64,000 bases of DNA from Halodesulfovibrio marinisediminis DSM 17456. GTDB taxonomy: Bacteria > Desulfobacterota > Desulfovibrionia > Desulfovibrionales > Desulfovibrionaceae. Every line of letters starts with the position of its first letter. Position 1 is the stretch's first letter. The notes beneath the pieces are model-generated. The model saw only the letters and a list, made by a program, of their open reading frames with translations, did not search any database and was not told where the DNA came from. The stretch lies in NCBI RefSeq assembly GCF_900129975.1, contig NZ_FSRG01000003.1, positions 1-64,000 of the forward strand, in the 5' to 3' direction. The position numbers and the translations under genes were made by a program. Below are positions 17,354 through 26,579 of this stretch, piece by piece.

Positions 17354-18322
17354 ATGGAGACTGATCAGAATATCTGCATGGACGAATCCGTCCGTCCTTC
17401 GTCTCTTGATGACTTTATCGGTCAGGAAGAGCTGCGTCAGAATTTGAAAGTATACATTCAGGCTGCAAAGACGCGTGGTCAGGCGATGGACCATACCATG
17501 TTCTATGGTAACCCTGGGCTTGGTAAGACAACGTTGTCGCAGATTATGGCAGAAGAGCTTGGGGTTAATATTGTTTCAACTTCAGGGCCTGTGCTGGAAC
17601 GCAGTGGTGACTTGGCTGCTATTTTAACGAACTTGGGACGTAACGACATTTTGTTCGTGGATGAAATCCACCGCATGCCAATAAGTGTTGAAGAAGTGCT
17701 GTACCCTGCGATGGAAGATTTTAAGCTCGATCTTGTTATCGGTCAGGGGCCGGGAGCTCGTACTGTAAAGATTGACTTGGAGCCCTTCACTCTGGTAGGA
17801 GCCACAACCCGCATCGGATTATTATCTTCACCGCTGCGCGATCGTTTCGGCGTAATTTGCCGACTGGAGTTTTACACTCCGCAAGAGCTTGCAACTATTG
17901 TAACCCGTACAGCACGCATTTTAGGCGTTGATATCGCACCGGACGGCGCTTTGGAAATAGGTCGTCGTTCTCGTGGTACGCCTCGTATTGCCAACAGACT
18001 GCTGCGCCGTGTTCGCGACTTTGCAACCGTTAAGGGTGGAGTGGTAGTTGATGCTGAACTGGCAAACAGCGCTTTGAAGATGATGGACGTTGACGAAAGC
18101 GGTCTTGATCAGATGGACAGAAAGTTACTGAGTGTTCTTATTGAGCATTACGGTGGCGGGCCTGTCGGTGCAAAAACACTGGCTGTTGCTTGTTCTGAAG
18201 ACGTTAAGACGATTGAAGATATTTACGAGCCGTATCTTATTCAATGCGGTTTTATTAAGCGTACTCATCGTGGCCGAATTGCTACAGCCAAGGCGTATCG
18301 TCATCTAAATTTTTTGGCATAG
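17354..18322 (+). CDS. ruvB: Holliday junction branch migration ATPase RuvB
   Basis: RuvB is the hexameric motor that drives branch migration with RuvA. The 322-aa product opens with [19 protein letters not shown]. It has Walker [11 protein letters not shown], Walker [11 protein letters not shown], sensor [18 protein letters not shown] and a C-terminal winged helix ([17 protein letters not shown]). The Walker A Asn replaces the more common Pro. It is translationally coupled to ruvA by a two-base gap and is followed within 33 bases by thyX. Confidence 0.97.
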   Translation: METDQNICMDESVRPSSLDDFIGQEELRQNLKVYIQAAKTRGQAMDHTMFYGNPGLGKTTLSQIMAEELGVNIVSTSGPVLERSGDLAAILTNLGRNDILFVDEIHRMPISVEEVLYPAMEDFKLDLVIGQGPGARTVKIDLEPFTLVGATTRIGLLSSPLRDRFGVICRLEFYTPQELATIVTRTARILGVDIAPDGALEIGRRSRGTPRIANRLLRRVRDFATVKGGVVVDAELANSALKMMDVDESGLDQMDRKLLSVLIEHYGGGPVGAKTLAVACSEDVKTIEDIYEPYLIQCGFIKRTHRGRIATAKAYRHLNFLA

Positions 18323-18355
18323 GTCGTGCCGACAACTTATAACCAGGGAGGGAAT

Positions 18356-19078
18356 ATGCCTCAGAAAACATGCAGGGTAGAACTTGTTGCCTCAACTCCA
18401 GACCCAATGGCAGTTATTTATGCAGCGTTCAGGCAGTGCTACCATGCAGGCTTTGTGGGCGACATGCACACCAAGCTTGTAGATGGAGAGATTCCCGCAG
18501 AAAAACAGGCTGCTTTTATCCGTAAGGTTATGGAGTCCGGTCATGCCAGCCCAATAGAGCATGTTTCTTTTACCTTCGCTATAGAAGGTGTTTCCCGTGC
18601 CTTAACACATCAACTTGTCCGCCATCGCATCGCATCTTATTCCCAGCAGAGCCAGCGCTATGTTGACGGTAGTAATTTCGACTACATTCTGCCGCCTGCT
18701 TTTGCAAAGATTTCTGAAGCAAAAGCACGTTTTGAGAAATTTTTAGATGAAGTCGGTGATGCCTATCAGGAATTAAAAAAGATTCTTGAAGATAACGGAC
18801 GAGGCGAAAAGGCAAAAGAAGATGCCCGCTTTGTGTTACCGCAAGCTACAGAATCCAAAATTGTAGTAACAATGAACTGTCGAAGCCTTATCAATTTCTT
18901 TGAGCACCGCTGTTGTACCCGTGCACAGTGGGAGATTAGAGAGATGGCGAATCAGATGCTGGAAATTTGTCGCAAAGAGTTGCCGTGTGTCTTCGAAGAT
19001 GCGGGTGCCCGCTGTGAGAAGTTGAAGTATTGCCCTGAAGGGGAGAAGTTCACCTGCGGGCGTTATCCACTTCCATAA
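18356..19078 (+). CDS. thyX: FAD-dependent thymidylate synthase ThyX
   Basis: ThyX makes dTMP from dUMP with methylene-THF and reduced FAD. It is unrelated to ThyA. The product is 240 aa from the ATG at 18356, directly behind GGGAGGG. An in-frame start at 18326 lacks a site. The signature RHR-X7-S is present as RHRIASYSQQS followed by QRYVDG. CYHAGFVGDM at the N-terminus and the Cys-rich end (CEKLKYCPEGEKFTCGRYP) are also seen. It is the last gene of the ruvA-ruvB-thyX run and a terminator follows. Confidence 0.96.
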   Translation: MPQKTCRVELVASTPDPMAVIYAAFRQCYHAGFVGDMHTKLVDGEIPAEKQAAFIRKVMESGHASPIEHVSFTFAIEGVSRALTHQLVRHRIASYSQQSQRYVDGSNFDYILPPAFAKISEAKARFEKFLDEVGDAYQELKKILEDNGRGEKAKEDARFVLPQATESKIVVTMNCRSLINFFEHRCCTRAQWEIREMANQMLEICRKELPCVFEDAGARCEKLKYCPEGEKFTCGRYPLP

Positions 19079-19225
19079 CTAATCGGGTCTCACCACGTGT
19101 AACCGCCTTATATTGGTAGATTGTATATTTGGTATTTACAATGTGCGTATCCGAATAGATGACGTTAAATTAAGCGATATTTTTATAACATATTGTAAAG
19201 AAAAGTTGTTTCGATTTGCATAGAG

Positions 19226-19268
19226 AGTGAGAGCTACATAGATATGTGGCTCTCACATACTTTTTTAC
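19226..19268 (+). terminator. terminator after thyX
   Basis: GTGAGAGCTACAT pairs with ATGTGGCTCTCAC (one G-U pair) around AGAT, followed by ACTTTTTTAC. Confidence 0.8.
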
Positions 19269-19359
19269 AAAAAAGCTTGAATAAAAAGTGCGTCAGATGA
19301 TTGCCTTTTTCGAATATTAGCTTTAAAAGGCGAATTCTTCAGTTTTCGGCAATACTAAT

Positions 19360-19391
19360 TGTGGAAAACTTTTCCACAGAATTGTGGAAAC
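19360..19391. promoter_or_regulatory. cluster of three DnaA-box-like sites
   Basis: TGTGGAAAA at 19360-19368 and TTTTCCACA at 19370-19378 form a palindrome with one base between the arms. TGTGGAAAC follows at 19383-19391. Each is one or two changes from the E. coli consensus TTATCCACA or its complement. They lie about 200 bases upstream of a dnaA-like gene, so they could serve autoregulation or an origin-like function. The surrounding 500-base gap (19079-19586) is AT-rich and otherwise empty apart from a terminator. Confidence 0.65.
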
Positions 19392-19586
19392 TATAAAGTC
19401 GACCGCGCCAACACTTGTTGTCCGTTAGTCGAATAATTCTCCCGAAAATGGCATTTTGCTAAAAAAGGTAGATAAATCGAGATATTGTTAAACTTAGCCG
19501 GATGATAGTACCTGTGTACAGACTAACAGGTATCACTGGTTTAACTCGAATTGCGGAATAGCATGAAAGAACGTAGGAACATCCCC

Positions 19587-21014
19587 ATGATTGATATTTG
19601 GGGTCAAATCCGAGAAATTCTACAAGAAAGCCTTAACCCTGGCATTTTCAAAGTATGGATTTCACCGTTACAAGCAGAAGTCGATGGCAATGCCATCCGG
19701 CTGACAGCTTCTAATGATTTCGTAGCATCATGGGTGCGTGAGCGCCTGGTGAACGATATCGCTGAAGCTGCGACTACTGTTATGGGTGAACGTCCTACTA
19801 TTACAGTTGTTGCGGGTGCGGCTAAAGCAGTTGTAACGCCGAAAGCGCAAGCCAAAAGTGCTGCGCCGAAATCTGCACCTGTACCTGAACCGCAGATAGC
19901 TTCTGCACCGGTACTTTTTGGTGCTGATAACAGACGTGCCGTACAGCAGCAGCTTCCTGTAGAACAGACGCTGGTTTCTAAAGCCCTCGACTGGAGATTT
20001 GATTTCGACAGCTTTGTAGTTGGTCCAAGCAACGACCTTGCATTCGCTGCATCACAGGGGATTACACGCGATTCTCTTTCTTGTAATACGCTTTTTTTGA
20101 GTTCAGCTCCGGGACTTGGTAAAACACACCTCATGCAGGCTGTGGGCGGCCAGCTTTGTAAACATAGTAACCGTGTTAACCCAAGAGTTGAATATCTCAC
20201 TGCTGAAGAATTTGCGACCGGCCTCGTAACTTCTCTGAAGCATCGTGATACTGAACGGTTTAAAGCTCGTTACCGTGATATTGATCTTCTTTTGCTTGAA
20301 GATGTCCACTTCCTTCAGGGCAAAGAACGCATGCAGGATGAAGTTCTTGCAACAATTAAATCTCTCCAGTCCCGCGGTTCCCGCGTGGTGCTGTCCAGTT
20401 CTTTTGCTCCACGTGATCTGAAAGATGTTGATAATCAGCTTGTTTCCCGTTTCTGCTCAGGGTTCCTTGCTGTTATTGATAAGCCGGACTTTGAAACACG
20501 TCGCGATATTCTCTGCAAAAAAGCACGTCTGTATCAGGTAGATTTGCCAGAAAACGTGACTGATTTACTTGCAGAAAACATTCATTCAGATGTACGTCAG
20601 ATTGAGAGCTGCTTGCACAACCTTATTCTGAAAGCTCGCATTCTGAACGAACGAATTTCTATGGACATGGCATGGGACGTTATTGGGCATTATGCATCCC
20701 GTGAAGTCGTAATGAACATGGATTCCATTATACGTTGTGTATGTAGCTGTTTTGATCTTTCATTTGATCAGCTTAACTCACGCAGCCGTAAGCGTGAGCT
20801 GGTAACAGCGCGCAACACCATCTTCTATCTTGCTCGTAAGCACACTGATCTTTCTTTGAAGCAGATCGGTTTGCAGTTCAACCGTCGCCATTCAACCGTG
20901 TTGAAAGGCATTACAAACCTTGAACGTGAAATGAGTCGTAGCACACCGACTGGTCGTCAGGTGTCTAATACTGTGAAGATGATTGAGAAGAATGGACGAA
21001 TTTCCGCCCCCTGA
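19587..21014 (+). CDS. DnaA paralogue (chromosomal replication initiator-like AAA+ protein)
   Basis: The product is 475 aa from the ATG at 19587, which has AGGA eight bases upstream. Earlier TTG and ATG codons extend it without support. All four DnaA domains are visible: domain I ([21 protein letters not shown]), an Ala/Pro-rich linker around residues 85-130, the AAA+ domain with Walker [10 protein letters not shown] and Walker [13 protein letters not shown], and domain IV with [12 protein letters not shown]. In canonical DnaA the last motif is RDHTTV, where the Asp contacts the DnaA box. Here it is Arg, and Walker B has ED for DD. Desulfovibrio genomes are known to carry a second dnaA-like gene. 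This is probably that paralogue, and the main dnaA would be elsewhere. Confidence 0.88.
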   Translation: MIDIWGQIREILQESLNPGIFKVWISPLQAEVDGNAIRLTASNDFVASWVRERLVNDIAEAATTVMGERPTITVVAGAAKAVVTPKAQAKSAAPKSAPVPEPQIASAPVLFGADNRRAVQQQLPVEQTLVSKALDWRFDFDSFVVGPSNDLAFAASQGITRDSLSCNTLFLSSAPGLGKTHLMQAVGGQLCKHSNRVNPRVEYLTAEEFATGLVTSLKHRDTERFKARYRDIDLLLLEDVHFLQGKERMQDEVLATIKSLQSRGSRVVLSSSFAPRDLKDVDNQLVSRFCSGFLAVIDKPDFETRRDILCKKARLYQVDLPENVTDLLAENIHSDVRQIESCLHNLILKARILNERISMDMAWDVIGHYASREVVMNMDSIIRCVCSCFDLSFDQLNSRSRKRELVTARNTIFYLARKHTDLSLKQIGLQFNRRHSTVLKGITNLEREMSRSTPTGRQVSNTVKMIEKNGRISAP

Positions 21015-21049
21015 GAATAATCGGGGGTCGTAAGTCTTGTTAGTGATGA

Positions 21050-21085
21050 GGCGCGTACCGCTCGATGCGGCACGCGCCTTTTTTG
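21050..21085 (+). terminator. terminator after dnaA-like gene
   Basis: GGCGCGTACCGC pairs with GCGGCACGCGCC (one mismatch) around TCGAT, followed by TTTTTTG. Confidence 0.9.
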
Positions 21086-21258
21086 TTCTTCAGATGCATG
21101 TAAGTAAAAGCGCCTAGCTTTACATCCCCATTGGCAACTGCAGGCATTTGAGAGCAACATTAATGGGTTGGTAGAGGAAAAGAAAAGCTTTGCTTTTTTA
21201 CAAAAATGTAATAACGCTGCTGTGAACAATGTTGTTACATTGTCAGTCAGGAGGAAAT

Positions 21259-21816
21259 ATGCACGAGAATAAAGCATATAGAGAAATTGCTCCCCGCTTG
21301 GTAGGGCTTCGTGAAGCTGTAGATATGACAGTCGAACAGCTCGCCGAGAAAATCGGAGTTAAGCCGGAAGTCGTAGCACTGTACGAAGAAGGTGAAACCG
21401 AGATTCCTGTTAGCTACTTAAAAGATATTGCAACTGTCTGTGGTGTTGACCTTACTTCTCTGATCACTGGTCAGGAAGGTCACCTGCATGATTATACTCT
21501 TGTGCGCAAAGGTGAAGGACTCAGCGTTGAGCGCCGTAAAGATTATGATTATTTCAACCTTGCTGCACGTTTTACTAATAAAAAGATGGAACCGTTTCTT
21601 GTAACTGTTCCTGCTAAAGATTTAAACGAGCTTACTTGGAACGAGCACAGCGGGCAGGAATTCATTTATCTGCTCGAAGGCAAGTTAGAAGTATGGCTTG
21701 ATCAGACACGCCATAAACTCGAAGCCGGTGATTCCATTTACTTTGATTCACGTATTCCTCATGCATTACGTGGGCTTGATGGGGAATCAGCGACTTTTCT
21801 CGACGTGATTAGCTAG
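21259..21816 (+). CDS. XRE-type HTH plus cupin regulator
   Basis: The product is 185 aa from the ATG at 21259, with CAGGAGGAAAT upstream. Residues 10-70 form a lambda-repressor-like HTH (LVGLREAVDMTVEQLAEKIG, VVALYEEGETEIP). Residues 110-185 form a cupin (EHSGQEFIYLLEGKLEVWL, AGDSIYFDSRIPHALRG) that would bind a ligand or metal. Such two-domain regulators control transport or catabolic genes next door. The AMP-ligase gene lies 157 bases downstream on the same strand and is the likely target or partner. The ligand is unknown. Confidence 0.9.
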   Translation: MHENKAYREIAPRLVGLREAVDMTVEQLAEKIGVKPEVVALYEEGETEIPVSYLKDIATVCGVDLTSLITGQEGHLHDYTLVRKGEGLSVERRKDYDYFNLAARFTNKKMEPFLVTVPAKDLNELTWNEHSGQEFIYLLEGKLEVWLDQTRHKLEAGDSIYFDSRIPHALRGLDGESATFLDVIS

Positions 21817-21923
21817 TCCCTTTCCGGTGCAGTGAGCGAGCTGCTGCGACCCCGCAAGTGCAAGTGCACGCCGGTGAGGGACATGACACAGGGGATGTTG
21901 TCAAAAAAGTTATTACGTTAAAT

Positions 21924-21938
21924 ACCACCTGAGGTGGT
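21924..21938. promoter_or_regulatory. palindromic candidate operator upstream of the AMP-ligase gene
   Basis: ACCACCTGAGGTGGT is a perfect inverted repeat with 7-bp arms and one central base, 35 bases upstream of the ligase start. It could bind the XRE-cupin regulator encoded just before it, or it could be an RNA hairpin near the ribosome site. Only the symmetry is seen. Confidence 0.4.
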
Positions 21939-21973
21939 GAATGGTATCCCTTACATGGGATAAGGATAGAGTG

Positions 21974-23626
21974 ATGAAAAAGTTTTCCAGTTCCAGCTAT
22001 GAAGAGTTTGTACACGAGTTTAACCTAGATGTTCCTGAAAATTTCAACTTCGCATATGATGTGTTGGATTCCATAGCGGATGAAGATCCAGAGCGTCTTG
22101 CTATGGTGCATGTTGATGATTCAGGTACTCGCAATGACTACTCTTTTGCATGGTTTCAGGAACAATCTGCAAAACTTGCTGGCGCGTTAGAAGCTCAGGG
22201 TCTCAAAAAAGGCGACAGAGTTATGCTTATTCTGTACCGCCGAGTTGAGTTCTGGGTGTCCATGCTTGCTTGCCATAGGCTTGGACTTGTGCCGGTTCCG
22301 TCTCCCTCACAGTTGACTGTAAAAGATATTGATTTCCGCGTCCGTCGCGCTGCTATCCGCGGTATGATCGTTGAAGATTCTGTGGCGGAACGTGTTGAAG
22401 CTGCACGTGCAACCTGTCCTTCTCTTAGCTGCCTCGTTCAGGCTGGCGGCGATTCTGTCGCAGATGGATGGCATGCATATGATGAACTTGTGGCATCCGG
22501 ACCGTCAGAGTTCCCTCGTCCACAGGAGCCGGAGCGTAATTCAGGTGGAAATGATCCACTGCTCATTTTCTTCTCATCCGGTACTACCGGTATGCCGAAG
22601 ATGGTTGAACACATTCACACTTACCCGTTGGGACATTACGTTACCGGTGCTTACTGGCACGATCTGGAACCGGGTGATCTTCACCTGACACTGGCTGATA
22701 CCGGTTGGGGTAAGGCCGTTTGGGGTAAATTCTATGGACAGTGGATGGCTGGTGCCGCCGTGTTCGTATGGGATTTCCGCGGTAAATTTGAGCCTGCTGA
22801 ATTGCTTGAGCAGTTAGCAGAGCATAAAGTTACCACCTTCTGTGCGCCTCCAACTGTATATCGTTTCCTCATTCGACAGGATCTCGCTAAGTATGACTTA
22901 TCAGCACTTCGCCATTGCACAACAGCAGGCGAATTGCTGAACGACAGTGTGTTCCACGAATGGAAGAAGATCACCGGATTGCCAATTTATGAAGGGTATG
23001 GACAAACAGAGACTACTCTCCAAATCCTTACTCTCCCTTGCATGGAAGCAAAACCAGGTTCTATCGGAAGACCTGCACCGTGTTGGGATGTTGTACTTAT
23101 GGATTCTGAAGGCAACATCTGTGAACCGGGTCAGGAAGGTGAAATCTGTGTAAAAACTTCTGACGGCGCCCCCGTAGGGCTGTTTGCTGGTTACCTTGAA
23201 GATCCGGAAAAAACCGCTTCTGTAATGTTCGATGGCTATTACCACACTGGTGATAAGGCATGGATGGATGAAGATGGATACTTCTGGTTCTTAGGTCGTG
23301 TTGATGACCTTATTAAATCTTCAGGCTACCGTATCGGACCTTTCGAAGTAGAATCTGCGCTTGTTGCGCATCCAGCTGTTATTGAAGCAGCGGTAACTGG
23401 TGTACCGGATGAACTGCGCGGTCAGCTGGTTAAAGCAACTGTAGTGCTGGCTCCAAACTACACTGAGTCCGAAGAACTGACCAAAGAGCTGCAGAACCAT
23501 GTTAAGAAGGTTACTGCGCCGTATAAATACCCGCGTATCATCAACTACGTGAAGGAACTGCCGAAGACTATCTCCGGTAAAATCCGTCGTGTTGAGATTC
23601 GCCAGCAGGATGCTAATGCTGATTAA
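21974..23626 (+). CDS. acyl-CoA synthetase-like AMP-dependent ligase (acetyl-CoA synthetase/MACS type)
   Basis: The product is 550 aa from the ATG at 21974, with AAGGA seven bases upstream. An in-frame start at 21941 is weaker. The P-loop-like IFFSSGTTGMPKM (A3), EGYGQTETT (A5), YYHTGDKAWMDEDGY (A7), GRVDDLIKSSGYRIGPFEVE (A8) and KTISGKIRRVEIR with the catalytic Lys (A10) are all visible. It activates a carboxylic acid with ATP to an acyl-AMP and then a CoA thioester. The DTGWGKAVWGKFYGQW segment recalls medium-chain and acetyl-CoA synthetases. The exact acid is not predictable. It is preceded by an XRE-cupin regulator gene. Confidence 0.92.
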   Translation: MKKFSSSSYEEFVHEFNLDVPENFNFAYDVLDSIADEDPERLAMVHVDDSGTRNDYSFAWFQEQSAKLAGALEAQGLKKGDRVMLILYRRVEFWVSMLACHRLGLVPVPSPSQLTVKDIDFRVRRAAIRGMIVEDSVAERVEAARATCPSLSCLVQAGGDSVADGWHAYDELVASGPSEFPRPQEPERNSGGNDPLLIFFSSGTTGMPKMVEHIHTYPLGHYVTGAYWHDLEPGDLHLTLADTGWGKAVWGKFYGQWMAGAAVFVWDFRGKFEPAELLEQLAEHKVTTFCAPPTVYRFLIRQDLAKYDLSALRHCTTAGELLNDSVFHEWKKITGLPIYEGYGQTETTLQILTLPCMEAKPGSIGRPAPCWDVVLMDSEGNICEPGQEGEICVKTSDGAPVGLFAGYLEDPEKTASVMFDGYYHTGDKAWMDEDGYFWFLGRVDDLIKSSGYRIGPFEVESALVAHPAVIEAAVTGVPDELRGQLVKATVVLAPNYTESEELTKELQNHVKKVTAPYKYPRIINYVKELPKTISGKIRRVEIRQQDANAD

Positions 23627-23650
23627 GCAGTAGCTTACCGAGATGAAATA

Positions 23651-23688
23651 AAATGCTCCCTGATTCATGTCAGGGAGCATTTTTTTAT
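23651..23688 (+). terminator. terminator after AMP-ligase gene
   Basis: AAATGCTCCCTGA pairs with TCAGGGAGCATTT around TTCATG, with seven T. Confidence 0.93.
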
Positions 23689-23778
23689 GTTTTCAGAAGG
23701 CTGTCTTTTAAAAGTTTATTATGCGACCTAGGTTGTTTTTTAGCCTTTTCATAGCGCCAAGTTACTGACTTGAAAAAT

Positions 23779-23812
23779 AAACAGGCTGTCCTATCAAGGA
23801 GAACAGCCTGTT
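23779..23812. repeat. hairpin AACAGGCTGT / ACAGCCTGTT
   Basis: A ten-base stem with an internal loop of about 13 bases lies in the gap before the repeat element at 23834. No T tract of note follows, so its role is unclear. Confidence 0.55.
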
Positions 23813-23833
23813 GTGATTACAAGCAAGGTAGTG

Positions 23834-23941
23834 GTGCATAAGCCGCGAGGCTATTAATAAATCGTGCTGGTCTCGCGGCTAAAATTTTTTGGAGAGTCCA
23901 GAGGACCTTGTTTTAACAAGGTTCTTTGGCCACCGGAGGCA
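23834..23941 (+). repeat. intergenic hairpin repeat, copy A
   Basis: The element has two stem-loops. The first is AGCCGCGAG...CTCGCGGCT at 23841-23880. The second runs from TTTTTTGGAGAGTCCAGAG through a CCTTG/CAAGG hairpin to CTTTGGCCACCGGAGGCA. It shares GTGCATAAGCCGCGAGGCTA, GGAGAGTCCAGA and the GGAGGCA end with copy B at 42741, and the second half with copy C at 42551. It lies in the gap downstream of the AMP-ligase and tex genes, which are convergent. It resembles repetitive palindromic elements that I recall as common in Desulfovibrio genomes. Confidence 0.8.
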
Positions 23942-23958
23942 GTTGTAATAGATGGTTG

Positions 23959-26085
23959 TTAGACATCCTTCATGCTGAGCGAAATACGCTTTCTGGGCGC
24001 ATCTACTTCAATCACTTTAACGGTAACTTTTTGCTGTACTCGAACAACTTCTGCAGGATCACTTACATAACGGTCTGCAAGTTGCGAGATGTGCACGAGA
24101 CCATCCTGATGCACTCCTACGTCTACGAACGCACCGAATTTTGTTACGTTGGTTACGATTCCGGGTAGTACCATGCCTTCAAACAGGTCAGAAATTTTGT
24201 GAACGTCTGCAAATTTAAACTCAGTAAACTGCTCGCGCGGGTCGCGTCCAGGGCGTGCAAGTTCGTTCATAATGTCGTTCAGCGTCGGTAATCCTATGAC
24301 GTCTGTGACATAGTCTTGTAGCTGAATTTTGGATTTAAGCTCTTTTTTTCCGATTAGATCGGGAAGCTTCATAGCTAAATCTTTCGCAATTTGCTCAACT
24401 ACCTTGTATGATTCTGGATGCACTGCTGATGCATCTAGCGGGTTTTTTGCATTATGAATTCGCAAGAAACCGGCACATTGCTGGTACGCTTTTGGACCAA
24501 GTCGTGGAACTTTATGAAGCTCTTTTCGTGACTTGAACGCACCGTTTTCAGCACGAAAGTTTACAATATTTTGCGCCAAAACTGGACCGAGGCCGGACAC
24601 ATGTGTGAGCAATTCTTTGCTGGCAGTATTTAATTCTACACCAACACTGTTAACGCAAGAGGCGACAACATCGTCCAGTGCTTTTTTCAGTTCAGTCTGG
24701 TTTACATCATGCTGGTACTGCCCAACACCAATGGATTTTGGATCTATTTTTACCAGTTCTGCCAAAGGGTCCATGAGGCGCCGACCAATCGATACTGCAC
24801 CACGTACTGTAATATCTTCATTCGGAAATTCTTCGCGGGCAACTGCGGAAGCAGAATATACGGATGCACCTGATTCATTAACCATATTAATGGTTATGTC
24901 CGGAATATTGAGGCTTCGGACAAAAGTTTCGGTCTCGCGTGAGGCAGTGCCGTTACCAATGGCAATTGTTTCAATATTGAATTTGGCAACGAGGTTTCGG
25001 ATGCGTTCTGCCGCTTGTGCTTCTTTTGCTGCGCCGGACGTAGGGTAGATTGTTTCGTTGTGCAGTAGGTCCCCGTGTTCGGAAAGACAAACCAGCTTTG
25101 CGCCAGTACGGAATCCGGGGTCGAGAGCGAGAACGCGTTTTTGCCCCAATGGTGCTCCGAGAAGCAGTTCGCGAAGGTTGGATGCAAAAACAGAGATGGC
25201 TTCGATGTCTGCACGGTTTTTTAACTCTGCACGGATGTCGTTTTCAAGAGAAGGAGCAAGCAGGCGCTTGTAAGCATCCTCACAGGCTAATCTGACTTGT
25301 TTACCGCACTCATTGCGTGATGTGGCAAAGTGGTTGGTGAGTGCGTTCAGCGCTAGCCCTTCATCTGGGCGGATGGAGAGACTAAGCACTCCTTCCTGTT
25401 CCCCGCGAAACATAGCAAGCAAGCGGTGGCTTGGAGCTTTGGCGACAGGTTCTTCCCAGTTGAGGTAATCTTTATAGGTTGCTGCCTCTTCTTCTTTTTT
25501 ACCACGTGCAAGTTTTGATGAGCACACACCTTTAACGGCAAATATTTTACGAAAGACCGTACGGGTTGGAGTGTCTTCACTGATGCGTTCAGCAATAATA
25601 TCCCGTGCACCTTTAAGCGCTGCTTCTGCATCAGGAACGTCTTTCTCGTCTGAAATATAGGTGGCAACAAGTGATTCCAGCTTGCAATTATCTTGTTCGA
25701 AAATGAGGTTTGCAAGTGGTTCTAAGCCTCGCTCGCGAGCAGTTTGAGCACGAGTGCGACGTTTAGGCTTGTATGGAAGGTAGATATCTTCAAGCTCAGA
25801 AAGAGAAGTGGCATTATGCAGTGCCTTTGATAGATCTGCTGTAAGCTGGTCACGTTCTGTAAGAGCTGATATAATGGCGTCTCTACGCTTGTTGAGAGCT
25901 GTTAGCACCTCGTACCTGTCGCGAATGTCGGTAATGGCTACTTCGTCCAGAGAACCGGTTGCTTCTTTTCTGTAGCGGGCAATAAAAGGAACCGTAGCCC
26001 CCTCCGCTAGTAGGTTTAGTACTGAAGCTACTTTTTTTTCTGAAAGCCCAAGTTCGTGTGCTATAATTTTTTGTGAGTTTGTCAT
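23959..26085 (-). CDS. tex: Tex family RNA-binding transcription accessory protein
   Basis: The product is 708 aa from the ATG at 26085. An upstream reading to 26160 adds a non-homologous tail. It begins KIIAHELGLSEKKVASVLNLL and has VPFIARYRKEATGSLDEV. The YqgF-like nuclease fold (VLALDPGFRTGAKLVCL) is followed by a helix-hairpin-helix pair (LLTHVSGLGPVLAQNIVNFR, HKVPRLGPKAYQQCAGFLRI). A C-terminal S1 RNA-binding domain closes the protein (LFEGMVLPGIVTNVTKFGAFVDV is its start). Tex influences transcription and stress tolerance in several bacteria. The domain order is complete and of normal length. Confidence 0.95.
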   Translation of the reverse strand: MTNSQKIIAHELGLSEKKVASVLNLLAEGATVPFIARYRKEATGSLDEVAITDIRDRYEVLTALNKRRDAIISALTERDQLTADLSKALHNATSLSELEDIYLPYKPKRRTRAQTARERGLEPLANLIFEQDNCKLESLVATYISDEKDVPDAEAALKGARDIIAERISEDTPTRTVFRKIFAVKGVCSSKLARGKKEEEAATYKDYLNWEEPVAKAPSHRLLAMFRGEQEGVLSLSIRPDEGLALNALTNHFATSRNECGKQVRLACEDAYKRLLAPSLENDIRAELKNRADIEAISVFASNLRELLLGAPLGQKRVLALDPGFRTGAKLVCLSEHGDLLHNETIYPTSGAAKEAQAAERIRNLVAKFNIETIAIGNGTASRETETFVRSLNIPDITINMVNESGASVYSASAVAREEFPNEDITVRGAVSIGRRLMDPLAELVKIDPKSIGVGQYQHDVNQTELKKALDDVVASCVNSVGVELNTASKELLTHVSGLGPVLAQNIVNFRAENGAFKSRKELHKVPRLGPKAYQQCAGFLRIHNAKNPLDASAVHPESYKVVEQIAKDLAMKLPDLIGKKELKSKIQLQDYVTDVIGLPTLNDIMNELARPGRDPREQFTEFKFADVHKISDLFEGMVLPGIVTNVTKFGAFVDVGVHQDGLVHISQLADRYVSDPAEVVRVQQKVTVKVIEVDAPRKRISLSMKDV

Positions 26086-26178
26086 TATAAGTAATGCTCT
26101 CTTTCTTGCGTATGGTATGTTAGTAGTTACTTGCAAAGTATTCGAAACCGCATTGCCCATGTGGGAAAGGAGGAAGTT

Positions 26179-26415
26179 ATGACGTTTACGTACAAAGATC
26201 TGCCAGTAGTTCTTCGTGAAACAGAGTTACTGACCCTTAAAGATGGTACGCAGTTGCGTTTTGAGTCAAATGGTGGTGCGCAGGAAGTCTTTGTAAATGA
26301 TGAGTGGACTTCACGGGCATCCCTGTTTCAAGGTATGGATCATCTTCTTACAGTTAGTGACGAGCAAATCCATATTATCTCCGAAGCGGACGGTCTGCGA
26401 GTAGAACTGAAGTAG
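26179..26415 (+). CDS. small hypothetical protein, 78 aa
   Basis: The ATG at 26179 follows a strong AAAGGAGG site, and a longer frame from 26131 is not needed. The product is acidic with short beta-like segments (GTQLRFESNGG, VFVNDEWTSR, QIHIISEADGLRVEL). I recognise no family. It is divergent from tex with a gap of 93 bases and is followed by a terminator. Confidence 0.65.
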   Translation: MTFTYKDLPVVLRETELLTLKDGTQLRFESNGGAQEVFVNDEWTSRASLFQGMDHLLTVSDEQIHIISEADGLRVELK

Positions 26416-26472
26416 CTTGATAAGACAAGAACGAAATTATGTGTCGTTGTAGAGGTACACTGCATCAAAATA

Positions 26473-26508
26473 AAAGACCAAATCCCTTCGCAGAATTTGG
26501 TCTTTTTT
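26473..26508. terminator. terminator
   Basis: AAAAGACCAAAT pairs with AATTTGGTCTTTTTT around a nine-base loop, after the 78-aa gene. It can also act on the converging gene to its right. Confidence 0.88.
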
Positions 26509-26579
26509 GTTTGCCTGCTGACAAGATGCGTTATGCATTCTTGCCCAAAAAAAAGTATGTCGTGTTGTGCTGTGTGACT

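Noticed and set aside
19079-19586. Chromosomal origin (oriC) at the DnaA-box cluster
   Set aside because: The boxes are only three, no dnaN, gidA or parAB genes are nearby, and the DnaA there looks like a paralogue. It cannot be excluded without a GC-skew plot of the whole chromosome, so no origin is called.
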